DNA from: Xiphydria camelus
Lineage: Eukaryota; Arthropoda; Insecta; Hymenoptera; Xiphydriidae
Reading direction: 5' to 3'
NCBI GenBank assembly: GCA_963678675.1
Contig: OY783191.1
Coordinates: 14,255,894-14,319,893 of the forward strand
DNA length: 64,000 nucleotides
Numbering within the stretch: the first letter of the stretch is position 1; the number at the start of each line of letters is the position of its first letter. This document shows, in pieces, positions 33,596 through 43,229 of this stretch. The notes below the pieces were generated by a model. The model worked only from the letters and a program-made list of their open reading frames with translations, did not search any database and was not told the DNA's origin. Both the position numbers and the translations under genes were made by a program.

Positions 33596-34443
33596 CCCAT
33601 GATTTTCATCTAAAAGTTAACCGCATTTTCATCAAAAGAGGACCTATATCTATACCCGAAATGTATCGACTTCAAGTCAACTTAAACCGGCCGGTCAATT
33701 GAAGTGCAAATTCAGACATCGTTTAGAAAACTTTTTCCACATAACTTTAGAATGCTATGAAAAAGTCATCTTATTCGTAACTTTTATGATTCATCTGACG
33801 GTTGACTTGAGATGGATGACCATTTAATGTTCTTAAAAATCACTCCAAACACTCACCGAAAAATTCCATCGCTCAGATAACTACTCCTGTATAACTTTTA
33901 TGTGAAAGAAAAAATTTAACTAATGGATAACTTTGGGGAGTCATCTTGTAAATAACTTTAAGTGGATAACTTTGTGATGACTCTTTTTGAACTTCAAAAC
34001 ACTAACCACAAGGTGACATGTTTCAGTTAACTTTTTCCTGATAACTTATAAATGGCATAAAAAAGTTAACTAATACACAGCTTTTATCAGTCATCCCTAG
34101 ATAGTCTCTCATGGATAACTTTGCGGCGACTTTTATTGTACTTTTCAAATATAACCGCAAAATACCATCTATTAGATATTTTTTCAGGATAACTGGTGGA
34201 TAATCAGAGACAGTTATCTATGCGATAACTTCAGTCAATCGTCTATTTAAAAATGGCTAACCAATGACTTTTGGACAGCTCTTTAGTTGCGTCTGAGAGA
34301 TAACCCAAAAAGATATCTACAAGATATCCGATTCAGGTGAACAGAAAATATGTTATCTTCTAGTTAACATTTGCATAAATCCTTCAGTTAACCGGCAAAA
34401 GATAACTTTTTTACAGATGGTTGTCCCGAGATTTCTACCTGGG
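33596..34443. repeat. Cluster of gataactt/aagttaac repeats ending in ATTTCTACCTGGG
   Basis: The left part begins near CCCATGATTTTCATCTAAAAGTTAAC, and the right end is GATTTCTACCTGGG. Between them at least twenty variants of gataacttt, agttatc or agttaac occur on both strands, so parts can pair in many registers. The right end matches the terminus of the 30217 foldback, making this a longer, more degenerate member of that family. No transposase is visible. Confidence 0.5.
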
Positions 34444-34536
34444 TAATTCTCAGAATAGAGGATCTTCTTTCGAACCGTTTACCGGGCACTGCACGTCGTC
34501 GCGGCGAATCGAACAGCGTCCTCGGACCAATAGCAT

Positions 34537-34840
34537 ACCATATGTCCGCGATCAAAGAGCCCATAGCAAAATTGCGAGTTTTGCATGAGCACCTCTGTGG
34601 GTCTCCTCGTCCAATAGAATCACCGGAGAAGCGTGAATGCGCATGCATAGTCATCCGCGAGTGCAGTTCGACTTCGATTTCGATTCTCGCATCTCGAAAT
34701 CGAAGTCGAACTGCACTCGCGGATGACTACGCATGCGCATTCACGCTTCTCCGGTGATTCTATTGGACGAGGAGACCCACAGAGGTGCTCATGCAAAACT
34801 CGCAATTTTGCTATGGGCTCTTTGATCGCGGACATATGGT
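34537..34840. mobile_element. ATGTCCGCGATCA hairpin family, complete copy
   Basis: The 304-bp palindrome runs from accatatgtccgcgatcaaa to its exact inverse at 34840. The arms of about 135 bp are almost identical, and the loop near 34680 is ttcgatttcgattctcgcatc. High arm identity suggests recent origin or gene conversion. Open frames on both strands (88 codons each) are the arm read twice. Related copies: 28173, 37482 and 49117. Confidence 0.8.
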
Positions 34841-35229
34841 ATGAAGCAGCCACGCGGGACGAAGGAAAGGAAACGGAACGAAACAAAACGAAGCGAGGCT
34901 CAAGAACGAAGGAAGGCGAAGACTTTAGGGGCCTATTTCACGGATCCGACATGTCGGATTTTCGTATACGACAAGTCACTCCGATTGGCTGTGACAGAAA
35001 GTGGTGGTGGGGGAAATCTGTCGGACCGACGCACATACGTAGATTTCACAGATTTAGGCGGTCAAAAATATTTTTTTTAAATATTCCAGTTCTATGTTGG
35101 TAGGTATGATATAAAATAAAAAAAGAATTATTTTTACTGTGATTATTTTATTAATATCAAGATTTTTACACAAAAAAATAATATGCAGTAAGGATTTTAA
35201 GGGCAACTTTGTAAAATAACGTAATACGG

Positions 35230-35447
35230 CTATAGGCTAGGCAAGTATCTCAAATTATTGACACGCGCGCGACCTCGTGGATAGTCCACGAAACTTTGGG
35301 GTGATAAGTGACCAATCAGGATCAAGTATTCCGTTGTCTGTCACCCACCACAACGGAATACTTGATCCTGATTGGTCACTTATCACCCCAAAGTTACGAA
35401 CTACGACCACCTCGTGGCGCCACTAGAGATACTTGCCTAGCCTATAG
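35230..35447. mobile_element. 218-bp hairpin MITE with CTATAGGCTAGGCAAGTATCTC ends
   Basis: CTATAGGCTAGGCAAGTATCTC pairs with GAGATACTTGCCTAGCCTATAG. The inner hairpin tggggtgataagtgaccaatcagg pairs perfectly with its inverse around a short loop. It contains accaatcaggatcaag, as in the MITE at 23924. It is nested in the 2-kb TTA-flanked element. Confidence 0.75.
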
Positions 35448-36191
35448 AACGCAATAAACATAACGTGATCTAATCATCATCACAAGATTAAATAATGATG
35501 TCATCCTCACTTTCAGATCATTCCTCTAATAGCGCTTTATTTGGTGCGGCCGACATCAGAAGCTCTATTGTTTCATGTAGGAATGCTTTGTGTGAGGGTT
35601 TTTTTATTTGTCTCATACAGCTAATGAGAGGATCTGAACTTAATAAAAGCCTATGATATATATCTAAATTACATTGAGGAAAAATAAATTTTGCTCAGTT
35701 TTGACTCTAAAATTTCAAATTATCTTAATTTGGAAAAACGCGTGTTTCCGCGGCTAATTCTTTTAGTGATACACAGTTAAATATGTTAAAAATAGAACGT
35801 CAAAGAAATTATTACAGGGAAGGACACTGAAATACGTTAAAGACCCTTTTACAATAAATAAATACAAAAAACGAAAATAATTACTATTACAAAACATTAG
35901 TCCTTACCTGAATTATCGCAATCCATCACTATTTTTTATTAATAATTACTTTGAACATAAATATACACTTTAGAAAAGTAGCAACTTTAGGAGCGCCGAG
36001 AACAAGTACGTACACGTTAAGCGACCATCGAATTCCGACTAACTGAGTGTCCACTCTCGCGCATCAATACGGGGTGGAGGGGGTATAATATTATTACTGG
36101 AACTGTATACTACCACCGGTAGACGTGGATTTGTCATTCTTTTGTTTTAAAAAAATAGCTTTTGACCGCCTAAATGTATGAAATCTACGTA

Positions 36192-36404
36192 CACCCGGGC
36201 TCACGGAATCTGTCGCTGGTGACTTTTTTTAAATGTTATTTTTAAACGTACTAACCAATGATTAATCAATCCTCGTGCTTTCATTAACGAGAGTAGACGT
36301 CACCGTAGCTAATGAGGGCATGAGAATTAATTGTTCACTGGTTAGTACGTTTAAAAATAAGGTTTAAAAAAAGTCACCAGCGACAGATTTCGTGAGCACG
36401 GGTG
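36192..36404. mobile_element. 213-bp MITE (CACCCGGGCTCACGG ends), copy 1
   Basis: It is flanked by TA on both sides. CACCCGGGCTCACGGAATCTGTCGCTGG pairs with the inverse ending in CGGGTG, and cgtactaaccaatgattaatc pairs with a diverged inner arm. Near-identical copies are at 38125 and 42309 and a decayed one at 48895. Low divergence between copies points to recent mobilisation. Confidence 0.8.
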
Positions 36405-36659
36405 TATGTGCGACGGTATTTTTCGTCGTACGAAAGTTGAGCAGTGTCGAACTTCAAGCGACGGTTTCGTACGACAAAATATAGAGTCGTGCATGGCCGG
36501 GTGATGGCGCGCGACAGTATGTTACGTTCAACGCCACCGATGGCTATCTGAGAAATATTGACACATCCTGAACAGCGAAGCCGAGAAGCTCCCTTCGACT
36601 TGTCTTGTCTTAGCTCGTATTGTTCAATGCGTGCGTTTTTTAATTTTTTTTGTCACACG

Positions 36660-37206
36660 TATTTGTGAATTCATTTTACGTATTATAATGAGGAGCCGGA
36701 CTGCCAAATTTCACCACTTGGCGGCACCACCATTTCTAGACTGTCGCAGCGACAAACAGAAGTGTCGTTAATCGACCATATTTCATGCATCCGACAAAGT
36801 ACCTGCGGTACCTGCGACGGACCCCCCACCCAATTTTTGCACAACCAATCGGAGTGACTTGTCGTATACGACAATCCGACATGTCGGATCCGTGAAATAG
36901 GCCCCTTATTCGTCGAGACAAAGGCTAATCGGCTACACGGGAAAACGTCTGAACTGTGCGATCGTCGTGGATGCTCTGCCCCGTCCCCACGCGTCGGTGG
37001 CGTCGGTCGCCCAAAATATGGCGAGGCGCGCATGCGCGGGAGCGGCTAACGGAAATCTGCTCTTGGCACTAGGAGCTGCTTGCGATGGTGCTGCTGCTGG
37101 CGGCAAGGCTGAAGCGGGATTTAGATGGTTGCGGAAAGCATGCGGAGTGCGGCATGCGGATCGGTGCGGATTGGCGGGCAGTACGCACGCGGAAGAGCTG
37201 ATTGGC
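36660..37206. other. GC-rich spacer, no gene
   Basis: The region 36670-36750 includes gccaaatttcaccacttggcggcaccacc, similar to tgccaaacttcaacacttggcggcacc at 19890. The right end of the 2-kb element is at 36905. The open frames at 36683-37209 follow GC content and show no domain. Confidence 0.4.
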
Positions 37207-37889
37207 TAAAGCGTGATTTATAAACTTTTCCGCTGCCGCTCCCGTCCGCCGTTGCCGTTCGCCGCTCCCGTTCAGACTTGGCCAAGTTTCAACTTCTCGC
37301 CGTTCCCGTTCGCGTTCCCAAACTGCAGCATCACAACTGCGTCACGTGACCCCTAACCCTCCATTAGTCGGGTTCAACCCACCCGACTAACGGAGGGTTA
37401 AAATGCTTTCTTATTACATTTACATTACATTTATAATATTCTGTAGCTAAATAAACTTATCTACAGCAAACAAACGACAGTACCGTATGTCCGCGATCAA
37501 ATGCACCATAGTAAAATTGCGAATTTTGCATGAGCACACCCGCGGGTCTCCTCCTCCAATAGAATCACCGGACAAGCGCGAATACGCATGCGTAGTCATC
37601 CGCGGCTGTTGGCGTCGTTCATATCGGTTTCGATGCCATTTTTTTATTCAGGAGCTTCTTCACGGCAGCTTTCTAATCGCATCACACACACAAACGGTAC
37701 GTGATCACTGGCATATGTTTATAAAACGCTAACCTCACAAATGTCAGAAATCAATATAACCTCAGAGCATACGAATCATGGCAGCGGCAGCGGAAAAGTT
37801 TATAAATGACCCTTTCAGACGGCAGCGGTAACGTGAACGGGAACGGCGAACGGGAGCGGCAGCGGAAGAGTTTATAAATCGCGCTTAAC
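37207..37889. mobile_element. 683-bp foldback with GC-rich GGGAACGGGAGCGG arms
   Basis: aagcgtgatttataaacttttccgctgccgctcccg at the left pairs with the inverse cgggagcggcagcggaagagtttataaatcgcgctt at the right. Arm sequence is a decayed run of cgttcccgttcgc units. Inside are a short palindrome (ccctccattagtcgggttcaacccacccgactaacggaggg, about 37358) and a half copy of the ATGTCCGCGATCA family (37482-37620). Confidence 0.6.
37482..37620. repeat. ATGTCCGCGATCA hairpin family, single arm
   Basis: accgtatgtccgcgatcaaatg through atgcgtagtcatccgcgg matches one arm of the copies at 34537 and 49117. The other arm is missing, so this copy can no longer fold. Confidence 0.65.
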
Positions 37890-37964
37890 GGTGTTTCCGC
37901 ATTCCGCATGAGCCTCCACACGTATTCCCATAAGATATTTTTGACCACGCTTTGTCGTGTTGCG

Positions 37965-38530
37965 TACCCAAGCCGGTCCTCGTTGATTCCAAAGAGCAGG
38001 TCCGCGCCCGTGGAACGCTAAGTCGTTCTGCTCGAAAACGCGGAGAAACGAGAAAATGAAAGGCTTGGAAACTGTTCAATAGTTTGACGATCGCCGTATA
38101 TTTCATAATTGCACAACGTACATACACCCGTGCTCACGGAATCTGTCGCTGGTGACTTTTTTTAAATGTTATTTTTAAACGTACTAACCAATGATTAATC
38201 AATCCTCGTGCTTTCATTAACGAGAGTAGACGTCACCGTAGCTAATGAGGGCATGAGAATTAATTGTTCACTGGTTAGTACGTTTAAAAATAAGGTTTAA
38301 AAAAAGTCACCAGCGACAGATTCCGTGAGCACGGGTGTAGATAGCAAGATCGATCTGCTCTGCTCGAGCGTCGAAATACTCTTTTTAATTACATAAGCCC
38401 AGCCCCTCGGCGGGAGGAGGGCACCAATCGAAACGCTAGTCGCGGATCGTTACAACAGTTTTTCTCCCTCTCATTCTGCACTCACACACTCATGATTACG
38501 CGACTTCATGGAAGTGCGAATTCGGCGAAC
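37965..38530. repeat. Dispersed repeat, copy of 19010-19380, split by a MITE
   Basis: gctcgaaaacgcggagaaacgag (about 38031) and ccagcccctcggcgggagga (about 38400) match the 19-kb copy in the same order. The 213-bp MITE at 38125-38337 lies between them. Confidence 0.55.
38125..38337. mobile_element. 213-bp MITE (CACCCGNGCTCACGG ends), copy 2
   Basis: TA-flanked and almost identical to 36192-36404, with differences mainly at the outer few bases. It is inserted into the dispersed repeat that is uninterrupted at 19010-19380, which gives independent support for its borders. Confidence 0.8.
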
Positions 38531-39019
38531 TTGTTTATAAATCGGAAATGCAACGCGATATCGTTTATAATTTCTCGAGTCGCCAAAACTCAGTCACCGA
38601 AAAGGAAGAAGAGGTTTATACCTAGCTGTTGATGGATCTCGCAAATCGAATTCGCGGCGGTTGGAATAGTTTATAAATCTCGCAGTTGTGCCGGTACCCT
38701 AATATTCGATACGCCTTTCTTTCCGTGGGAATTCACCCGTACAATAGACACTTTTAGCAAACCCTAAAATTTTCTCCGTATCCCTATCCGTATCCGTAAA
38801 CTTATCGACTTACGTTGGCCACAAAATAACCGTTTAAGCAAGCCTCGATCTACCCATACGTATACGAAACCGAAAGCAATAACCTCAAAAAAACTGTCAA
38901 AGAACTTAGTTATTGGACAGTGTTCTTATTTTTTTATTGATAATATTTATTTAAGTAAGAACTAAAAATCTTGTTTTTATTCATTTAAGTTAGACTGTCT
39001 AATAACTGCAAGGTGTCCA

Positions 39020-39310
39020 ATAGATAGATAGATAGTTTATTTCGGCCCACTGGCCTAGAAAAGGACTTAGCAAGTAACAAATATATTCCCTACAGTGTTC
39101 CTCCCATACCAGCATTCCACAATTCTTCCCATGCATACTTCTCTTTACGTAAACCGTTATCATTCCTCTGTATCATGTATTTTGTGCGCGTTTTCTCTTT
39201 CTCCTTCTCTTTCTTCCTCTGGTCTATCGTTCTTAGCCACGATACCTTCTTGCTTGACGCCCCCTCACTTAAGATCTCCTCTCTCGTTAACTCCGTTCTC
39301 TCAAGGTGAC
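39020..39310 (-). repeat. LINE-like 3' tail with (TATC)n
   Basis: On the minus strand the sequence ends ccagtgggccgaaataaactatctatctatc, a form typical of insect non-LTR element 3' ends (AATAAA-like signal followed by a short tandem tail). The upstream 250 bases are pyrimidine-rich on the plus strand with no reverse-transcriptase frame. The fragment is 5'-truncated and the family cannot be assigned. Confidence 0.35.
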
Positions 39311-39349
39311 CAATAACTGGGTGGTTTACCCTAATTATTGTACATAATT

Positions 39350-39600
39350 ATGGACGATATACTTCACCCCATCCTAATTGATAAGGCCGATGAAGATGAC
39401 GACAATTTGGACGATCTAGTTAAGGGCATATTTTACACGATGGGGACCTCCTGAGTAACCGGGCAGCTCTCTATGGAAATTTTGATCTTGCCTTTTATAA
39501 CGATAGCCTCAGCTTTGCCATGTTTAGGTTTAGTAGAAGGGATATATCGAGGCTAGCCAGGGCTCTACAAATTCCTGACCCGATTGTTGTAACTCGAGTT
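39350..39600 (+). pseudogene. N-terminal fragment of a Harbinger-type DDE protein
   Basis: An ATG at 39350 reads an acidic leader (DKADEDDDNLDDLVKG). After a frame change near 39440, the phase from 39463 reads FDLAFYNDSLSFAMFRF followed by SRRDISRLARALQIPD. The pattern FRFSxxDIxxLxxALxIPD is the conserved start of insect PIF/Harbinger-like endonucleases. The catalytic DDE part is absent; a foldback begins 50 bases downstream. Confidence 0.5.
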
Positions 39601-39654
39601 TCCTTAACAAGTATATACAGTCCTATTGATCTATTTCTTAGGAGGGTTTTATCC

Positions 39655-40178
39655 TAGTAGCAGAGAATATCTGTCAGACATCTACAAGATGTCTATATGT
39701 CTAGAAAATGATATCTATATTTGGTATAAATGTGGTCGAAATCTAGACATAGACAGCGCGCGTAGATGTCTGACAGATATCCTAAGTTGACAAGAATCGA
39801 TATTCTGCGGTAAATATAAGAATTTCATAAAATATAAGATTAATAATATTTAAAAAAGGGATTACAAAGCACTAGAGGGCCTTCTCGTTTTCTAATAAAA
39901 TGCTAGCTGCTAATTCGTTTTAAAGTTTTTTATTAAAGAATGAGAAGACTAATATAGAGCTTTATAATTAAGTTTGTTTAATAGTATTAACTCTTAATTT
40001 TAAACAATCATTATATTTACCACAGAATATCGATTCTTGTCAACTTAGGATATCTGTCAGACATCTACACGCGCTGCCTATATCTAGATTTCGACCACAT
40101 TTATACCAAATATAGATATCATTTTCTAGACATATAGACATCTTGTAGATATCTGACAGATATCCTCTGCTACTAGGG
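39655..40178. mobile_element. 524-bp foldback with GATATCTGTCAGACATCTAC arms
   Basis: cctagtagcagagaatatctgtcag pairs with the inverse ending ctgctactaggg. Arms of about 160 bp contain repeated atctgtcagacatctac and its inverse, so smaller hairpins form within each arm. The AT-rich core is about 200 bp. Confidence 0.7.
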
Positions 40179-40627
40179 TAGTAAGGTAGTAGTAGAAGCC
40201 TCCACAATTACGTTTAACTCGAAATTGAAGAGCGGCATCGAGGCGCCTTGCGCCTACCTAACATAACGCCCGCCTCGCCGTCGCGACCAATAGCGGAAAT
40301 TAAGAGCATGAACTAATATTTGAATCTTACCGCTATAAAATCTAGTAACTCTCGAAAGTTACCGAGTCTAGTTGCATACGCGACAGGATACGTGTTCGGA
40401 TAGGGATACGACGGTAGGCCCGTAACGATACGGGCAACGTAACGCATCGAGACCACTGTATCTATTCTGCGCATGCGCAGATAGATGCGTATACAGATAT
40501 GTTTAAAATTTAGGACGTGCTAAAAGTGTCTAATATTTCTCAGCATTCGGAACCGTTTGGCATTTGAGATTTACCGCCTGAAATCCTAGAACTCTCGAAG
40601 GTTGTATCGATTGCAAATCGAGTCTAT

Positions 40628-40860
40628 CCCATACAGCACGCAGGTCGTATAGACGTCCAGACGAAGTCTTTTTTAGGTCTGCCGGCATGAGACGTCCAAT
40701 AAAGGTCCCACAACAGATGTCGCTGGATGTCTCACGAAAGACCCGAAAGACTTTGAAATATGATGTCAAGCAGACGTCGTTTTTATGTCAACCACAGACA
40801 GACGTATTTTTGACGTCTTTAATAAGTCGTCTTGTATCCTGCAGCCTGTAAAGGACTTGG
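40628..40860. repeat. AGACGTCT-type array 1, CCCATACAGCAC end
   Basis: It begins CCCATACAGCACGCAGG and continues with repeated tagacgtcc, gagacgtcc, cagacgtcg and gacgtctt words of about 8-12 bases, many self-complementary. It is similar in style to the arrays at 41317, 50120 and 52795. The minus frame at 40530-40769 is the array and not a gene. Confidence 0.5.
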
Positions 40861-41316
40861 AAATTAGACGTATATACTACCACGCAGTGCGATTGATACG
40901 AGGAAAGGTAAATAGATCATTGATCGGTTAATGGACATTTAGGCATCAAATAAATTCGAAGATTAATACTTTTACTTTTTGAATACTGTCAACTGGTGCT
41001 TTCTTTATATTACATTTTTAAATAACTCACTGGTCTCATATCTGAAACGTAGATGGTTAATGTTCCAATTCCAATTGCCGTGAAAATTCCAATTGCCGTA
41101 TGTACGGTAATATCCATATTTCTGAAATTAAATATATAAGACGTATATTGTATTGAAAAAACGATAGAGATCTCAGAAAGTCAAATTTACGAAAAAAAAA
41201 ATCGATTTTTAAATCAATCTTCCGGAAAATTGGCGATATGGAAAGATTAGTATCGAAAAAAATTATCTTTAACAGTCTTATACGCTTAATTTGATACAGC
41301 AGAAGTACTGTTGTTG

Positions 41317-41500
41317 CCCAGATAGCACAAATGTCAAAATTGCGTCTAGAAGACGTCTTTTTGAAGACTTCTTCAAGCAGACGTCTTAAAGACGTTTTCA
41401 AGCAGTCGTGTTACTGACGTCTTGAAAGAGTCGTCTAAGAGATGTCTTTTTAAAGACGTCTTCATGTAATCGTCTTAAGGATGTCTTTGCGAAGACGAAG
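41317..41500. repeat. AGACGTCT-type array 2, CCCAGATAGCAC end
   Basis: It begins CCCAGATAGCACAAATGTC and contains at least eight near-palindromic agacgtctt/aagacgtct words separated by 10-25 bases. The exact inverse of the end, GTGCTATCTGGG, closes the array at 50120-50338, suggesting either two members of one family or the two ends of one 9-kb element. Confidence 0.55.
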
Positions 41501-42300
41501 TGTAAATTCGATCGGGAGAAGAAAAGACGAGCGAAGGAAGGCCGCCATTTCGTCGCACATGTCCCTTGCATCATTCGTACGATCCAGATTTTACCCGTAA
41601 TTTACGGTAAATAATGGTAAGTAATAATAATCCAGTAACTGCATAACTTTGACAACCAATTGTAGTTATATAATCTGTATACTACAGATTGATAATAACG
41701 TACAAATGCAACGTATCATATATTACATTTGTAGGGTAAAATATACACTTTTTGCTTGTCTTTTTTGCGTGCTACACTTTTCTGAAATTTATCAGTACAA
41801 TCTTCTAATCTAATCCGAACTTACGCTTTAGAAAAGTGTAGCGAATATACATAAACGTACAAATAAACTAATACCCGTTAGGTATAACTGCCTTATATAA
41901 GCATTATTTATAACGGCTATGTTTACTGTGTTTTCTGGAAAATTATAGCTTATCTACTAAATATTTAGTCAGTGGAAAGGAACTCGACCGGAAAAGACTC
42001 TTGCGGAGTTTTCTCATCTATAGGGCGATTGGGTAACTGCACAAAACAGATAGAGTGCCATCTGTGGCACGCACCAAGCACTAAGCAGATGCCCGTGGTA
42101 TAAGCGCTGTTTACACGTTATTTTGGGTAATAATTGAAGTGTTTTACCTATGAGATTTAATCAACATGGCCTCAATTATAAGAGAATGTAGATTTCAAAG
42201 CATTCAAATAAATTCTTTCCGTGGAAAATCGTTATCAAAAGGTAAATACAAGCAGCGCCACCAAGCTGGGTTTCTTGGCGAAACTTGGATGTACATTCTC
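41500..42300. other. Intergenic, no gene seen
   Basis: AT-rich DNA with no recognised frame. tacacttttctgaaa and gaaaagtgtagc form a loose inverted pair near 41770-41845. Confidence 0.35.
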
Positions 42301-42308
42301 TATATGTA

Positions 42309-42520
42309 CACCCGGGCTCACGGAATCTGTCGCTGGTGAGTTTTTTTAAATGTTATTTTTAAACGTACTAACCAATGATTAATCAATCCTCGTGCTTTCA
42401 TTAACGAGAGTAGGCGTCACCGGAACTAATGAGGGCATGAGAATTAATTGTTCACTGGTTAGTACGTTTAAAAATAAGGTTTAAAAAAGTCACCAGCGAC
42501 AGATTCCGTGAGCCCGAGTG
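42309..42520. mobile_element. 212-bp MITE (CACCCGGGCTCACGG ends), copy 3
   Basis: TA-flanked and near-identical to the copies at 36192 and 38125 (one or two substitutions and a one-base gap visible by eye). It carries the same inner arms ttaaacgtactaaccaatg and cattggttagta-type partner. Confidence 0.8.
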
Positions 42521-42747
42521 TACATGTGTAACATAAACAAAAGCTACGTTTGCGGAAGTACGCTAGAGCCCTATATTGGCGATTTCCACTACCGATGGTG
42601 GCACCACAGTAGCTATGCAAATGGCCGTCCTATTTGGGTTGATTTTGTAAACAACCGCACAGCTGTAGTCTGTTACCGGTGTTTGCGTTCTTTTCAACAT
42701 TTTTGTTATTATTACGACACACACACACATTACTATTATTAGAATAT

Positions 42748-43030
42748 GCCGTGTTTAAAATTAAAAACTATATTTAATTACGGGAAGTGTAACGCAGATT
42801 CGCGGAACTTCTGTGAAGGTGAAGAAGTGCTCCAAGCAAAGCACGTGATTTTGCGGGGAACTGTGGCTGAAGAAAAAATATGAATCTTCGTGGACAATTT
42901 ATACTCTAGTACTGCATACATCAGCTTTGTCTTCTCCGCCACACACAGTTACTGGTTCCATAACCAAAGACGCAAACCACACGTCATGCAGAAGCCACGT
43001 TTGTTTACACCTGGAACCCAAATAGACTAG
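42748..43030 (+). pseudogene. Decayed SWIM/YqaJ-type transposon protein fragment
   Basis: An ATG at 42748 reads FNYGKCNADSRNFCEGEEVL then QAKHVILRGTVAEEK to a stop. A shifted phase continues YTLVLHTSALSSPPHTVTGS. The order (small acidic-cysteine start, AKHVI, LxTSxLxSxPHxV) resembles the region just before the SWIM zinc finger in insect transposon-encoded YqaJ proteins. The CxC...CxH part itself is not recognisable. It is outside the ISL2EU element to its right, so it is an older relative. Confidence 0.35.
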
Positions 43031-43229
43031 TTCCAGATTCTGCTACCAGATGTCATGTTCGATAATGGAAATCGCCAATTGGCACTCGACTGGAAGAAAC
43101 TGGTGCGGAGTCGTCTCATATATTGGCGACATAGACCTTTTCATTCTGGGCGGAAGTAACTAGCGCGCCTCATGTGTAACTAAAAAGCCTGGCGCAAAGG
43201 TTAAAAGTTTCGGACAGTTTTTAATCGCA

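Larger units (their letters stand above)
34928..36905. mobile_element. 2.0-kb element with GGGGCCTATTTCACGGATCC ends, TTA-flanked
   Basis: GGGGCCTATTTCACGGATCCGACATG at the left is matched in inverse at 36905, with about 75 bp of terminal similarity including acaagtcactccgattgg. TTA stands on both outer sides, consistent with a 3-bp target duplication of the PIF/Harbinger type (inference). The interior has lost any transposase; it hosts the hairpins at 35230 and 36192. AT-rich core 35450-36190 has no gene. Confidence 0.6.
38748..40534. mobile_element. Outer 1.8-kb inverted-repeat element with nested insertions
   Basis: tagacacttttagcaaaccctaaaatttt at the left is matched by the inverse aaaatttaggacgtgctaaaagtgtcta at 40507-40534, and ccctatccgtatccg by cggatagggatacg near 40400. 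It encloses a LINE-like tail, a Harbinger fragment and a foldback. Terminal arms are about 30 bp with a broken continuation. Confidence 0.45.

Noticed and set aside
34388..35103. Frames of 71-126 codons around the 34537 hairpin
   Set aside because: The same arm is read in both directions. The same peptide appears on both strands and again at 49049-49520.
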